A stretch of 64,000 nt of DNA from the NCBI RefSeq assembly GCF_040958095.1, contig NC_091233.1:20485824-20549823 (forward strand), given 5' to 3'. The translations under genes and the position numbers were made by a program. Below, one piece after another: positions 52,905-63,793 of the stretch (its first letter is position 1; every line of letters begins with the position of its first letter). This DNA is from Procambarus clarkii. Lineage: Eukaryota; Arthropoda; Malacostraca; Decapoda; Cambaridae. Under the pieces are notes generated by a model, which was given only the letters and a program-made list of their open reading frames with translations, was not told the DNA's origin and did not search any database.

Positions 52905-54985
52905 GTCCCACCACTCTTGACTAACGTACCGTCATACGGGTCTGTCTGTCTCAGGAAGTCTGTCGAGAACACATACGAGGCCGTCTACCTAACCACTACC
53001 GTTCTCAACAAGCAGAGTGTCCCCTACTTCATCACTCAGACGCAGAACGTAAGTCATGCAGGTCGGCGTTCGATCCCCGATGGTGCAAGTTATTGGGCAC
53101 CATTCCTTTCCTCCATCCCAAATCCTGACCCCTTCCCAGTGCTATATAGTCGTAATGGCTTGGCGCTTTCCCCCTGACAATTCCCTCCCTTCCTGAACGG
53201 TCTAGTCACTGTGAATGGTCGGTAGAGCGTCGGCTACGCTTCTTGCAGGTCGGCGTTCGATCCCCGATGATCCAAGTGGTTGAGCACCATTCCAGCCCTC
53301 CGTCCTATCCCAGCTCATTGTCCTCACCTACTTTCCAAGTGCTATATGTACAGGCTTAGTTCTTTCTCTGACGGGATCGCCATAGCCCGTGCTACATGGA
53401 CATTTCGTTCAAAGTACCTATATCTAAAACAACAATTCTTTCTCCTGGGTAGGAAATTATCAAACAGTTCCGTATCTACTTATAAACACATCTCTCATGG
53501 CGACTGTTTACATTTAGTAAACAGTTTACAAGCTTGGAAACCTCACAACACAAAGGTTATTATTGTTATAAACAACCATGTAGCTCTGCCTAACTCATAA
53601 ACTGCTTTAGTACATGTCAACAAAGCTCCCATGATTGAGGAAAGATGTACAGGTTTCGTCAGTGATGGGGTAAATTCTGACCGACTCCTGATTGTTAGGG
53701 CACAGTAAAAGGGTTTTAGATCACACGTATAAGGACCAAACGCTAAGACGCTAACCCAGCGACCCGAGGAGCTAAGGGCCTGGTAAGGTAGTTAGCCATG
53801 TAGGGAACGCACCAAGCTTGCCTTACTACGCTCTATAGCACTTGAGAAAGGCATGCCACTGCACTCATGGTTGTAGATTAATGGCCAGATTCACGAAAGA
53901 TTTACGCAAGCACTTACGAACCTGGGGCCAGATGCACGAAAGATTTACGAAAGCACTTACGAACCTGTCCATCTTCTCTCAATCTTTGGCGGCTTTGTTT
54001 ACAATTATTAAACGGTTAATGAGCTCCGAAGCACCAGGAGGCTGTTTATAACAATAACAACAGTTGATTGGCAAGTTTTAATGCTTGTAAACTGTTTAAT
54101 AAATGTAACCAAAGCCGTCAAACAGTTTACAAGCATGAAAACTTGCCAATCAACTGTTGTTATTGTTATAAACAGTCTCCTGGTGCTTCGGAGCTCATTA
54201 ACTGTTTAATAATTGTAAACAAAGCCGCCAAAGATTGAGAAAAGATGGACATGTTCGTAAGTGCTTGCGTAACTTCGTGAATCTGACCCAAAGGCTCTGT
54301 AATTCATATAGATATATAGCATATATATTATATATTATACACGCCTTTATACCAGTAGTTCTATTCCCCTTTACCAAACCTTATCTACCTACTTATCTTA
54401 CCTACCATCCTTATCTCTAACAATACCCTTCATACGCAATGGAATCACAATATCACGATAACATCCCATGGAACATACGGGCTCACCATAGCCCGTGCTA
54501 CTTGCCCCGCTCCTGTGCCAGGTAAGTCCACTACGGGCTCACCATAGCCCGTGCTACTTGCCCCGCTCCTGTGCCAGGTAAGTCCACTACGGGCTCACCA
54601 TAGCCCGTGCTACTTGGAAACTAGTACCGAGTAGCTGAATCTATAACAACAACCCATGAAACAGGGCAGTGGGATGGAACCCCCTTCCCCCCCGTCCCAA
54701 ATTACCTCAGACGAGAGTTCGACCCCACCGCCCTGCTCGGAAGACGCCCTCGATGACCCAAACGGCTCTGTCTCTCTCCCCCAGGTGCCACAGTTCGTGA
54801 CCAAGAAGGCGACGCTGCCACAGTACATCACCCACACCGTCATCAACACACACCCCACCTACGTCACCGTGACGGAGAAGTCGTACGTCACCGTCTACGC
54901 CACCAGGACCCGTAAGACGTACGAGACGGTGTGTCCGAAGGGGTATGGTCACGGTGGTCACGACGGAGGATACGGACACCGCTGA
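52026..54985 (+). CDS. Small secreted protein of unknown family, 3 exons, 148 aa
   Basis: Exons: 52026-52177, 52955-53048, 54785-54985 (stop TGA). Donors are GTGAGT and GTAAGT, and the last acceptor follows a strong pyrimidine tract. Phases (2, then 0) fit exactly. Residues 1-25 form a signal peptide (hydrophobic core [13 protein letters not shown], likely cleavage after HPAHA). The mature chain of about 123 residues has only two cysteines, C30 and C132, near its ends, so one end-to-end disulfide is possible. Between them the chain is rich in Thr/Val/Tyr beta-strand-like segments ([35 protein letters not shown]). The tail is Gly/His/Tyr-rich ([15 protein letters not shown]). I do not recognise the family. 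The tail resembles arthropod cuticle or eggshell-type secreted proteins, but that is only compositional. Both introns hold repeats (LINE/SINE fragments, GT microsatellite, foldbacks). Confidence 0.75.
52200..52380 (-). mobile_element. LINE fragment in intron 1 of the secreted-protein gene
   Basis: GGTGGTTATCATGTCTCCTC, TTCCTCGTAGCTTATACC and CTCTGAATCTTCTGAGGTAT are complementary to a LINE ORF2 C-terminal segment (RRVRGDMI-type). Confidence 0.6.
52435..52830 (+). repeat. Element K, longest copy
   Basis: TTGTGCTTGCGGGGGGTTGA, TCCCGCCTCTCAACCGTCAA, GGAGTCAGCCTCCACCACAT and AAAAAGTTCTTTCTAATATC. It appears LINE-derived (antisense). Confidence 0.65.
52843..52902. repeat. (GT)n microsatellite
   Basis: About 29 GT units, 52 bases before exon 52955. 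Confidence 0.98.
53050..53195 (+). repeat. SINE family C, directly after an exon donor
   Basis: The donor GTAAGT of exon 52955-53048 is followed within a few bases by CATGCAGGTCGGCGTTCGAT and the family C body. Confidence 0.75.
53200..53430 (+). repeat. SINE family C plus element J end
   Basis: GGTCGGTAGAGCGTCGGCTA, GCGTTCGATCCCCGATGATC and then CGCCATAGCCCGTGCTACAT with an AACAACAA tail. Confidence 0.7.
53475..53690. repeat. Foldback family F, diverged
   Basis: CATGGCGACTGTTTACATTT, TTATTATTGTTATAAACAAC and GAGGAAAGATGTACAGGTTT. Confidence 0.65.
53880..54290. repeat. Foldback family F, duplicated interior
   Basis: An array end (two 43 bp-like units) followed by AACAATAACAACAGTTGATT and then the mirrored AATCAACTGTTGTTATTGTT. 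Three half-elements are arranged head to tail. Confidence 0.8.
54475..54650 (+). repeat. Element J array, 2-3 units
   Basis: GTGCCAGGTAAGTCC twice with the ACGGGCTCACCATAGCCCGT hairpins and a GTAGCTGAATCTATAACAAC tail. In the sense strand of intron 2 of the secreted-protein gene. Confidence 0.95.
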
Positions 54986-54989
54986 GGTG

Positions 54990-55066
<77 letters not shown>

Positions 55067-55089
55067 GACAGAGAGAGACAGAGAGAGAC

Positions 55090-55120
<31 letters not shown>

Positions 55121-55375
55121 CAGAGACAGACAGACTGAGACAAGAGAGAGAGAGACAGAGACAGACAGACAGAGACAAGAGAGAGAGAGACAGAGACAGA
55201 CAGACAGAGACAAGAGAGAGAGAGACAGACAGAGACAAGAGAGAGAGAGACAGAGACAGACACACAGAGACAAGAGAGAGAGAGAGAGAGAGACAAGAGA
55301 GAGAGAGACAGACACACACACAGAGACAGAGACAGACAGAGAGACTGAGAGACAGACAGAGACAGAGATAATAGC
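54990..55375. repeat. (GA)/(GACA)n compound microsatellite
   Basis: Begins six bases after the stop codon of the secreted-protein gene: GA run to about 55058, then GACAGAGA and GACAAGAGAGA units. Confidence 0.97.
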
Positions 55376-56900
55376 GTCCTACTTCCATACAAAAATTGTT
55401 CCCAAATATATATTGATATTAATATACCCAAAACTATTAATATAGTTTTGGGTATATTGCGGCATACATTAAGCGTTATATTTTATTTGAAGGTTATATA
55501 TGGCACCTGTAATTATTCCTCTTGTCAATTTCAACATGTGTAAATCTATACATATGCATGATTAACGTGTCCTTTACTCACCAGTGTATGAATACAGCAT
55601 CCACTCGTCACCAGAGAGCAGGACACGCGCTGAGAGATTCATCAATTGTGAAGAATTACGAGATCGGACACATTCATTTGTCCGAATCCTGTAAAGAAGA
55701 GTTCGAAAGGTCTGTTTAATGCCTCTAGTCGCCATTATTTCAGTACGGAAGTAATAATGATAAAACCCGTCGCTTTAATATTAAATTCAAATTAATATGC
55801 GTTTATGAAAAAAGACATAACCTGGATTTTTATATATATATGGTGATATGTAATCAGTTTATGAAGATACGAACAAACTCTATTGTCCGAAAGATTACAA
55901 TTTTGGTGGACTTGAGGCTATACCGCTCTCTCGGAGGGTTTGTCAGGCTATACCACTAGTCAACAAGTATACTGTAGTTCTGAATATACACCTGGAATAT
56001 AGTAGATAATCAGAGTATATCCCCGAAAAGCAGGATATACCTCAATGTATATGTACCGTGTTCTCTTAGCATTTATCTACAATATCAGATGCATTACCTT
56101 GTATTTGAAGCCCCTAATCCATGGGATTAAATGTAAACCAAGCTATATAAAGAGTATTTAAATGTTATTTTTCAATACCGATTCTTTAAAAATAACAAAA
56201 AGCCTCATCGCTATCGAATTGTAATTCGTACTTACAATTTATTTGATATCGTGTTTAAAATTTGTGCTTTTAAAATTATGATTCCCGTGTTCATATTTTA
56301 AACAGCAGTTTTGATTTATCTAATATACATTAGAATAAAGGAAAAATGTAGATCTATTGGCCCATAAGAAGCATCTATTTATATCCACCCATACGCATTC
56401 ACATATATATATTATATTTAACATTTAACTTGTACTTGAAACAATCTAAGGATCCCATATACGTGTAGTTAACAATGGCTACGAAGATATCTTTTCAGAT
56501 AGCCTCATAGTGGGTACTCCGGACAGAAAATTAGCAGACAGATCTATTGTATATTACCCTCTAATGTGTTCTATAATGCTTCCTACATGCTTGTCCTGAA
56601 TGCTGGTCGTTCAGTACGTGTAGAGGCTGCCTAAGTAGATTGCTTCTCTACTCTCACACGCATATTATGTAAAGCCATTATGCTAGAGCAAATTAAGTAA
56701 ATATTATTTATTGGTTTTTATTATCCTACTTGTTGCTCTAAGTCAGCAGCAACTCTTGACGGATTAAAAGGAAGTTTGTGTAATGACTATACACAAGGGG
56801 GAATTTGGATTAATAAAGTTGCTTAAGAGAGAGAGAGCCTCGCTTGGCTCCCAAAGCCTAATACTACCACACCTCTCGTAGGCCTTGTGGTATGTTGAGA
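55376..56900. other. Intergenic, no gene; one hairpin and a LINE-tail scrap
   Basis: A hairpin AATATACCCAAAACTATTAA with its complement is at 55418-55456. A decayed LINE 3' scrap (CTATTGGCCCATAAGAAGCA) is at 56355-56460. Otherwise AT-rich. Confidence 0.5.
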
Positions 56901-56902
56901 AC

Positions 56903-56970
56903 ACTACGGGCTCGCCATACCCCGTGCTACTTGGAACTTTTTGTTCCAGGTAGCGAATCTACAACAATAA
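56903..56970 (+). repeat. Element J, single copy
   Basis: CTACGGGCTCGCCATACCCC, GGAACTTTTTGTTCC and a CTACAACAATAAC tail. Confidence 0.8.
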
Positions 56971-57087
56971 CGTTGAGAATATAAATGGAGCAGGCATATT
57001 AATTACAAATTAATGCTAATCAGGCACCAGAAGCCAGATATAGCTATAATTATCAGGATATATTACCAAGATACAATTCATTTACAG

Positions 57088-57240
57088 CCCCGCTCCTGTG
57101 CCAGGTAAGTCCACTACGGGCTCACCATAGCCCGTGCTACTTGCACCGCTCCTGTGCCAGTTAAGTCCACTACGGGCTCACCATAGCCCGTGCTACTTGG
57201 AACATTTTGTTCCCAGTAGCTGAATCTAAAACAACAACAT
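57088..57240 (+). repeat. Element J, 2 tandem units
   Basis: TGCCAGGTAAGTCC and TGCCAGTTAAGTCC units, then GTAGCTGAATCTAAAACAAC. Confidence 0.92.
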
Positions 57241-57574
57241 ATCAAGATCTGTGAAGGAAAAGTTCTCAGGAATGACAAATACTGAACAGAACATCTTATC
57301 ACTCCCAAAAGCCTAACCATAATTAGTAAAAATCAGTTTAAATTAAATTATTTAAAACCCATACAGAACGAGGGGCAGTGCTTGAAGAATTGTTACATAC
57401 AATGCATGTTAAATGAAGCTAATAGAACGCAAAGCGTTTATGGTAAAAGTTATTTCTTAGTGACTACTATACTACAAATTAATGGTAATCTTCGGCAGTA
57501 TAACACTAACAGCGGAACCACCGTAACAGATTCAGATTCAGGTAAGGTATATACATACAAGTAAGTGATGTTAC

Positions 57575-57655
57575 ATTAATGGATTGATATATAGATAGAG
57601 CTAGTACATACAATGCCTAAAGCCACTATTACGCAATGCGTTTCGGGCAACAAAC
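57575..57655 (+). repeat. Third copy of the exon-flanking repeat of 26.6-27.1 kb
   Basis: ATAGATAGAGCTAGTACATA and GCCACTATTACGCAATGCGT. Confidence 0.7.
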
Positions 57656-57754
57656 CTTAAAACCAAAACCTTAAAACAATACCATCCATCTTATTGTCAA
57701 ATATAAGAAACGACTATAACCCTTCTTAATAAACTACCAACAACAGAGCTAACA

Positions 57755-57960
57755 AGGTAAACACGAAAGCACTTACGAACGTGTACACCTTTCCTCAATC
57801 TTTTAACACCTTTGGTTACATTTATTTAACAGTTTACAAGCATGAAAACTTGTCAATCAACTGTTGTTATTGTTATAAACAGCCTCCTGGTGCTTCGGAG
57901 CTCATTAAGTGTTTAATAATTGTAAACAAAGCCGCCAAAGATTGAGAAAAGATGGACTAG
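57755..57960. repeat. Foldback family F, truncated
   Basis: AGCACTTACGAACGTGTACA through CTGTTGTTATTGTTATAAAC to GCCGCCAAAGATTGAGAAAA; the right outer end is missing. Confidence 0.8.
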
Positions 57961-58189
57961 ACAGGTCAAGAGGAGCAGCACTCACCACCGTCCGCCTCCT
58001 CCGACGGGAGGTTGTCGACTGAATGTAAACACGACACCGCCTTCCCTCATCGCCTCTCTTAAGACGGTTGAGACAGAAAGAAAACGGGTGACAGATCTCC
58101 ATCTTGAAAGGGATACGAGGACAAAGCTAATAACTAATAGCAAAGCTAGTAATTTGGTTATGAACCGAGTTATAAGGACAAGGGTGGAA

Positions 58190-58280
58190 GGAACGGTATC
58201 CAGCCACTTGGACCATCGGGGATCGAACGTCGACTCTGCAAGATACAAGGAAGTCGATGTACTGACCAATCTAAGTGGAT
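58190..58280 (-). repeat. SINE family C fragment
   Basis: CACTTGGACCATCGGGGATC with GAACGTCGACTC is the complement of the family C head. Confidence 0.6.
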
Positions 58281-58322
58281 AGACAGATTTAGAGAAATAT
58301 ATTCATGATACATATAAACGGG

Positions 58323-58324
<2 letters not shown>

Positions 58325-58404
<80 letters not shown>

Positions 58405-58421
58405 ATATATATATATATATA
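58325..58421. repeat. (TA)n microsatellite
   Basis: About 46 TA units with one interruption. Confidence 0.98.
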
Positions 58422-58634
58422 TCCATCCACACCCTTACGGTTAAGGAAACAACATATGCCATACAAAATATTAACTTTATTTACTAAGAATTCTTAAATA
58501 ACAAGACATAATATTTACAATCTTGACTCCAACCAATAAATTTCTTTACATTAAAAACTAATCAGTAAATAGCCAATGTCTTGTTGGGGGACGTAGAAGG
58601 AAGCTTTTAACATGGTACAAATACCTTTAGCCTG

Positions 58635-58876
58635 AGCAGTTACGCAAGCACTTACGAACCTGTCCATCTTTTCTCAATATTTGGCGGCTTTGTTTACAAT
58701 TATTAAACAGTTAATGAGCTCCGAAGCACCAGGAGGCTGTTTATAACAATAACAACAGTTGATTGGCAAGTTTTCATGCTTGTAAACTGTTTAATAAATG
58801 TAAACAAAGCCGTCAAAGATTGAGGAAAGATGTACACGTTCGTAAATACTTGCGTAACTCCTTCGTGAATCTGGCC
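58635..58876. repeat. Foldback family F, full copy
   Basis: CAGTTACGCAAGCACTTACG to TAACTCCTTCGTGAATCTGG. Confidence 0.88.
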
Positions 58877-59544
58877 CCAAGTGTACTTAAGCTTTGTGGG
58901 TACATCACCACGACTGACTTAAGTACCAATAGAGCACTTACGTTCACCACCAAAAGCACATGAGAATGTTCCACTGAACTATCGATGGTGCTAAAGAGAA
59001 GTGACACTATACCACAGTATACCAATGATACTATATCACAATGTGCTATAACATATTTCTAATATAACACAACATAGATGTTTCGCACAAGCTGAGGAGA
59101 ACGTGACATTCAAAATTATTGACCCAGCATACTATTAATATGTGACCATAACACATTGACCCAGCATACTAAAGAGATACAACACATGCTAAGATACACA
59201 TTTAATAAACATGTTATCATCCCTTATAGACATTGGCTATCTTATGTCATGAAAAAATATATATTTACATTCCAGATCTCAACATTTCAGAACAATCTTA
59301 TATTGATAGCGATTGGTTATCCAATACACATTAGGCTGATATATAAACATTATATATGTTCATATAAACATGTTTATATATTATATATACTATATTATTT
59401 GTGTTAAAATACGTTTAAGGTACTTAGAAGCAATATTTGGGCAACCTTATTTACAATGGGCTAATAATGGATGGTTCTTTTAAAATTATTAGGCTACGTA
59501 TGATGTCTTGACGCTGTATTTCCAGTCTGATTGGCTTTAAGAAC
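58877..59544. other. Intergenic, nothing gene-like
   Basis: AT-rich sequence with a local duplication of a TTGACCCAGCATACTA segment near 59117 and 59156. Confidence 0.45.
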
Positions 59545-59730
59545 CTACGACATGTCGTAGACCCTATACGCCATGTCGTAGACCCTATACGCCATGTCGT
59601 AGACCCTATACGCCATGTCGTAGACCCTATACGCCATGTCGTAGACCCTATACGCCATGTCGTAGACCCTATACGCCATGTCGTAGACCCTATACGCCAT
59701 GTCGTAGACCCTATACGCCATGTCGTAGAA
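59545..59730. repeat. 21 bp minisatellite, about 8-9 copies
   Basis: Unit CTATACGCCATGTCGTAGAC + C, nearly perfect. Because 21 is a multiple of 3, the minus strand reads STTWRIG repeats; there is no sign of a gene. Confidence 0.97.
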
Positions 59731-60385
59731 CTTACATCCTGGGTCGAGTCCTTCCGACAGTTCGTAAGCAAAACACTCCGTCTACCTCTGTTGCAACATA
59801 AATGATTATAATAAATAAATACAATTAGGCATAAGTTAACATTGCAGCTGTAGACGAGAACCTGTAACCCAGAAGTTTACCAGCAATTAACAAGTAGTTT
59901 ACCGTGTATGATATCACGATAATCTCAACTTCTTATGGCGTTATCTTCTTTAACTATCAATTAATTCCTTTGAATCTTTTCAGATAAATTATTCTACTAC
60001 TGATCAGTATTACGAGTTAAAATAAAACGGCTGATTTGAAGACAGAAATACGCATTCCATTATAGTCCATAATATATATACTTTCCCCCTCTACGGCATA
60101 AACTCTTGTCTATCTATAATTAAAGCTTGTTCCTAATTATACGCCTAAACATCAACGCAAAATATAATCCCATTTCAGGTAATGTTTCTGTGGTGGCGAT
60201 CAATCCAAGCCTTGCCCACCACCTCCACCTCCACCTCACCTCCTATTTAATTAAGTTATCCCACAATAAATAATGCAAAGAGTTTAAGTGTTTTATATCT
60301 TGGGCAAATTAACAGATCTAATGTGAAAAAAAAAAATCCAGATTTGAATGTGGTGAAAAGCCTACCTGAAGGGTCCCTTTCAGTG
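59731..60385. other. Intergenic, nothing gene-like
   Basis: AT-rich, with a short CACCTC run at 60222-60242. Confidence 0.45.
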
Positions 60386-60394
60386 GCTTCTATT

Positions 60395-60472
60395 CCATGG
60401 AATCACCTGTTCCAGGGAGTCACCTGTTCCATGAAGCCACCTGTTCCAGTAAGCCACCTGTTCCATGGAACT
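60395..60472. repeat. Short 17-18 bp repeat, 4 copies
   Basis: Units based on CACCTGTTCCATGGAAG. Confidence 0.75.
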
Positions 60473-60800
60473 ACCGCCCACAAAATGCCTAGAGAAGCAA
60501 CAATGGCGGATCTGCATACCAAAAAATTCACAAATGACTGTCTAACTTAGTTAAATAAGCAATCATCCACCTCCAGTACTTAACGTATTAGCAAATCATA
60601 ATAGCAGCCGCGAAATAATATTACCGTTAATGACCTATTATAGTCAGTCTAAAATATGTCCCTAAATTCTACTTGTAAAAGTTACCATAACCCGTCACTA
60701 AGGTCAGAATCAAGGCACTTATTGTTGTAGGAAAGTCCGAGCTAATATAAATATATTATAAAGTTCTAACACTGATATTATATAAAAATAATCCCTTTTA

Positions 60801-60957
60801 TTCAAGTTTCGAGATGCATAGCCTCGTAATATTCAAGTTACGAGATGCATAGCCTCGTAATATTCAAGTTACGAGATGCATAGCCTCGTAATATTCAAGT
60901 TACGAGATCCAAAACCTCATAATATTCAAGTTACGAGATGCACCTAGGCAATATTTA
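60801..60957. repeat. 31 bp minisatellite, 5 copies
   Basis: Unit TTCAAGTTACGAGATGCATA + GCCTCGTAATA; each unit is itself a small palindrome (TTACGAG..CTCGTAA). Confidence 0.95.
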
Positions 60958-61102
60958 ATGTTTTAAGAGACTTTGCCGTCAGTACTAGACCAACATGTTC
61001 GCTTATATAAATATTAAAATATGAATGATTAGAGGGCTGATTTTTTTATTTACCCTATGTAGCGTAAGTAGAATATAAATAATGATAGACAGACAAATAA
61101 TG

Positions 61103-61104
61103 TA

Positions 61105-61192
<88 letters not shown>
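61103..61192. repeat. (GT)n microsatellite
   Basis: About 42 GT units. Confidence 0.98.
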
Positions 61193-61194
<2 letters not shown>

Positions 61195-61574
61195 AGAAAA
61201 TGTAAAATGTTTTACATTATGTATAAAATAACTCGAGCCAGAATACCTTCAGGACTCTACACGTGATTCTGTATACATGTATACCTGCACCGTAGGCATA
61301 CATGTGTATACCATGTACCGCAGGAATACAGTGTAGGAAGATATACATGGGTACCACCCAGCACGGGTATTCATATAGGAGGGTTTGTAGCATAACCCGT
61401 CAGAGGTCTGGTGCCTACATTAACACCCTGGTTTATGAGACTTCCTCCTAATGCCTTAAGTGGCACTCTCCAAATGGCACCAAACCAAATATGTCAACAT
61501 AGTGCCACAAACGTGCTCGGCCAGGATGAGGTCACAGGAATATTTGCATGAAAGATGATGCAAAAAAAAAAGAG

Positions 61575-61838
61575 GCTTCTGGGCCAGGATTTATCAAGCA
61601 TTTATGAATCCATTTATGAAACCTGTACATCTTTCCTCTATTCTGGATGTCTTTGTTGACTTGAATGAAACAGTTTATGAGCTCCGAAGGCCCAAAAGGT
61701 TGTTTCTAACGACAATAACCTTGGGTTATGAAGTTTCAAAACCCATAAACTGTTTAATAAATATAAATAATGCTGCCATGATTAAGGAAAGATGCACAGG
61801 TTTCAAAGTAAACACACAAATGCTCTATAAAACCTGGT
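61575..61838. repeat. Foldback family F, old copy
   Basis: GGGCCAGGATTTATCAAGCA, GAAACCTGTACATCTTTCCT mirrored by GGAAAGATGCACAGGTTTCA and TAAAACCTGGTCC. Confidence 0.65.
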
Positions 61839-62359
61839 CCTTGTTACTGTGTGAAATATTTTTCTCCTTGTGCTGTTTCCTTCAAAGAGGACCATTTTGT
61901 TGCATTTCCTAGCAACTGTACATTTTGGAACTATCTTTACACACACATTAACCATCCTGGCACAAAGATTCGCTGCGTTTTTAACAACTCGGTCCTCAGT
62001 ACAACTTTTATCTTTTCTGCTGTCTTGTTAACCCCTAAATTGCGCCAATCGTAAATGTGCGATTTCCTCCTTTGCTCCAATCATATACAATTGATCCTTA
62101 CAGGTTATCAAACCATTTTTTTTTTTCACTGCGCACCTAGATGTAGAACTTTTAAATATCTTAGCAACCTAAGGGTTAATTATTAACTGTTTTCTGTCGA
62201 TCACATTTTTTTCCGAAACCAAATTTCACTTAACATTTGCACACACGACGTCTTCGAGTATTTTAGACGTACGAGTACATATTATTACGTTGTTCTATGA
62301 TACCCCATCTTCCCCTCTCTTCCCAACAATCCCGCCCTTCGTCGCCTCCGTCAGCCTGT
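61839..62359. other. Downstream of the TNF ligand, nothing recognised
   Basis: No clear minus-strand AATAAA was found close to the stop codon. The sequence is otherwise unremarkable. Confidence 0.4.
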
Positions 62360-63548
62360 TCAGCCCAGCACTAATTCCTCGGCAGTGTTGGGGGCGTCCA
62401 TGAGCTTCAGCAGCCCGAAGAAAGTATTTTCGTGGCGTCTGACGGGCGTCGTGTACTGCTCAACATCTTTAATGTAGACGGCCGCGTTCTGTGTGGGGAA
62501 AAATGACCGATTTAGTTTATACATATATGAACAAAATATATTGACCAGACCACACACTAGAAGTTGAAGGGACGACGACGTTTCAGTCTGTCCTGGACCA
62601 TTCTCCTGGACTTGAGAATGGTCCAGGACGGACCAAAACGTCGTCGTCCCTTCAACTTCTAGTGTGTGGTCTGGTCAACATACTTCAGCCACGTTATTGT
62701 GACTCATCGCAAACAAAATATATTCTAGCATCATATAAGATGACTGCCAAATTGTGAAATAGTATTAAGAAGCTGAACTGTATAAGGTGATATATTTAAA
62801 CATACCCTTTATAAAAAAATTATAAATTATAATTACTAATTTTTATATTATTTGGTGGTTAATAATTGCTAACCGTGGCTTGTATCAGCTGACACTTGCT
62901 CGTGACTAATAACGTTCCTCAAGACTTATTGTAACTGCTATATCTTGTTACACTGATTACCTTAGAATATTCTGTACAAACAATCAGTTACTGTCTACTG
63001 TTTTTAATATATTGACAAGACCATGACTACTGCTCTTAATATATTGGCAAGACAATTTATGGCTACTGCTCTTAACATATTGACAAGACTTTAGGTGGAG
63101 ATATAAGGGGTAAATCTTAGTAAGCACTAATGGATATGTAAAAGGGTTAACTTTAATCGGGAATACTCACCAGGGGAAGTAGGTAAATAGGTGGGTGGGG
63201 TGGGTAAATTCACTATAGGAGAGATAAGTGGGTGAGTAGACTCGCTTTATGGGGGGATAGGTCAGCAAGTCGACTCACCGCAGAGTAGCAGGTGGGTAGG
63301 TAGAGTCATAATTGGGAGATGGGGTGAGATAGGTAGGAGGGCCATTTCCGATTTACCTGAGATATGTAGGAGGGCGATTTCCGATTTACCAACGGAAAGG
63401 AGAGGAGACTCACCTTGGGCAGATAGGTGGCGCCAGCAGTGTGACAGGAATGTGAGGGCTGGGTTGGCGCCAGAGTGCACTCCATGATCGGGATGTCATC
63501 AACCAGGATCTGGAAACCGGTGCCGAGACGTCCGGATTCGTACAACAC
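62360..63548 (-). CDS. TNF-superfamily ligand (eiger/TNFSF-like), last two exons; 5' part beyond right edge
   Basis: Exons: 63548-63414 (45 codons) and 62488-62360 (42 residues plus TGA), both phase 0 with AG/GT borders. They encode the C-terminal part of a TNF homology domain: GRLGTGFQILVDDIPIMECT, then SCHTAGATYLPK, NAAVYIKDVEQ, and the closing strand ENTFFGLLKL that ends most TNF ligands. The two cysteines (IMEC and SHSC) sit where TNF family members often form a disulfide. TNF ligands are trimeric type II membrane or secreted cytokines. The stalk, transmembrane and N-terminal exons are not in the window. A 13-residue tail (MDAPNTAEELVLG) follows the domain. The intron holds a foldback element. 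Eiger versus ectodysplasin-type cannot be settled from this part. Confidence 0.85.
62541..62712. repeat. Foldback element family E, in the TNF ligand intron
   Basis: ACCAGACCACACACTAGAAG arm and its complement at 62658-62680, with CCACGTTATTGTGACTCATC on the right. Confidence 0.9.
62713..63413. other. TNF ligand intron, nothing coding
   Basis: It contains a loose GGGTGAGTAG/GATAGGT repeat at 63175-63390 and tandem GATTTCCGATTTACC sequences. Confidence 0.45.
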
Positions 63549-63793
63549 CTGCAAGTGAAGTGCACAGGTGAGAAGCCATAACAACCCGCCCCACACACAC
63601 GATGAAACTACAACGTTCGAACAAGTTTGAACACCTAACAAGTTGTAACAAACAATATGGCCATTTTTAAAAACGTTCAAAACGTCATAAAAACGTCATA
63701 CCAAGATGTAACAACATTCTAATACGTTATTAAAACGTTATATAAAAATGTCAACTTAATTTGCACAAGTACGAACCCATTACATATCTTGAG

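Noticed and set aside
54707-55431. Overlapping minus-strand frames rich in Leu/Ser/Val/Cys
   Set aside because: They are translations of the GA/GACA microsatellite.
55522-55719. 65-codon plus frame after the secreted-protein gene
   Set aside because: No family feature or splice context; length is within chance expectation.
59451-59771. Repeat protein of TTWRIGS units
   Set aside because: The 21 bp satellite explains it; no signal peptide, domain or exon structure is visible.
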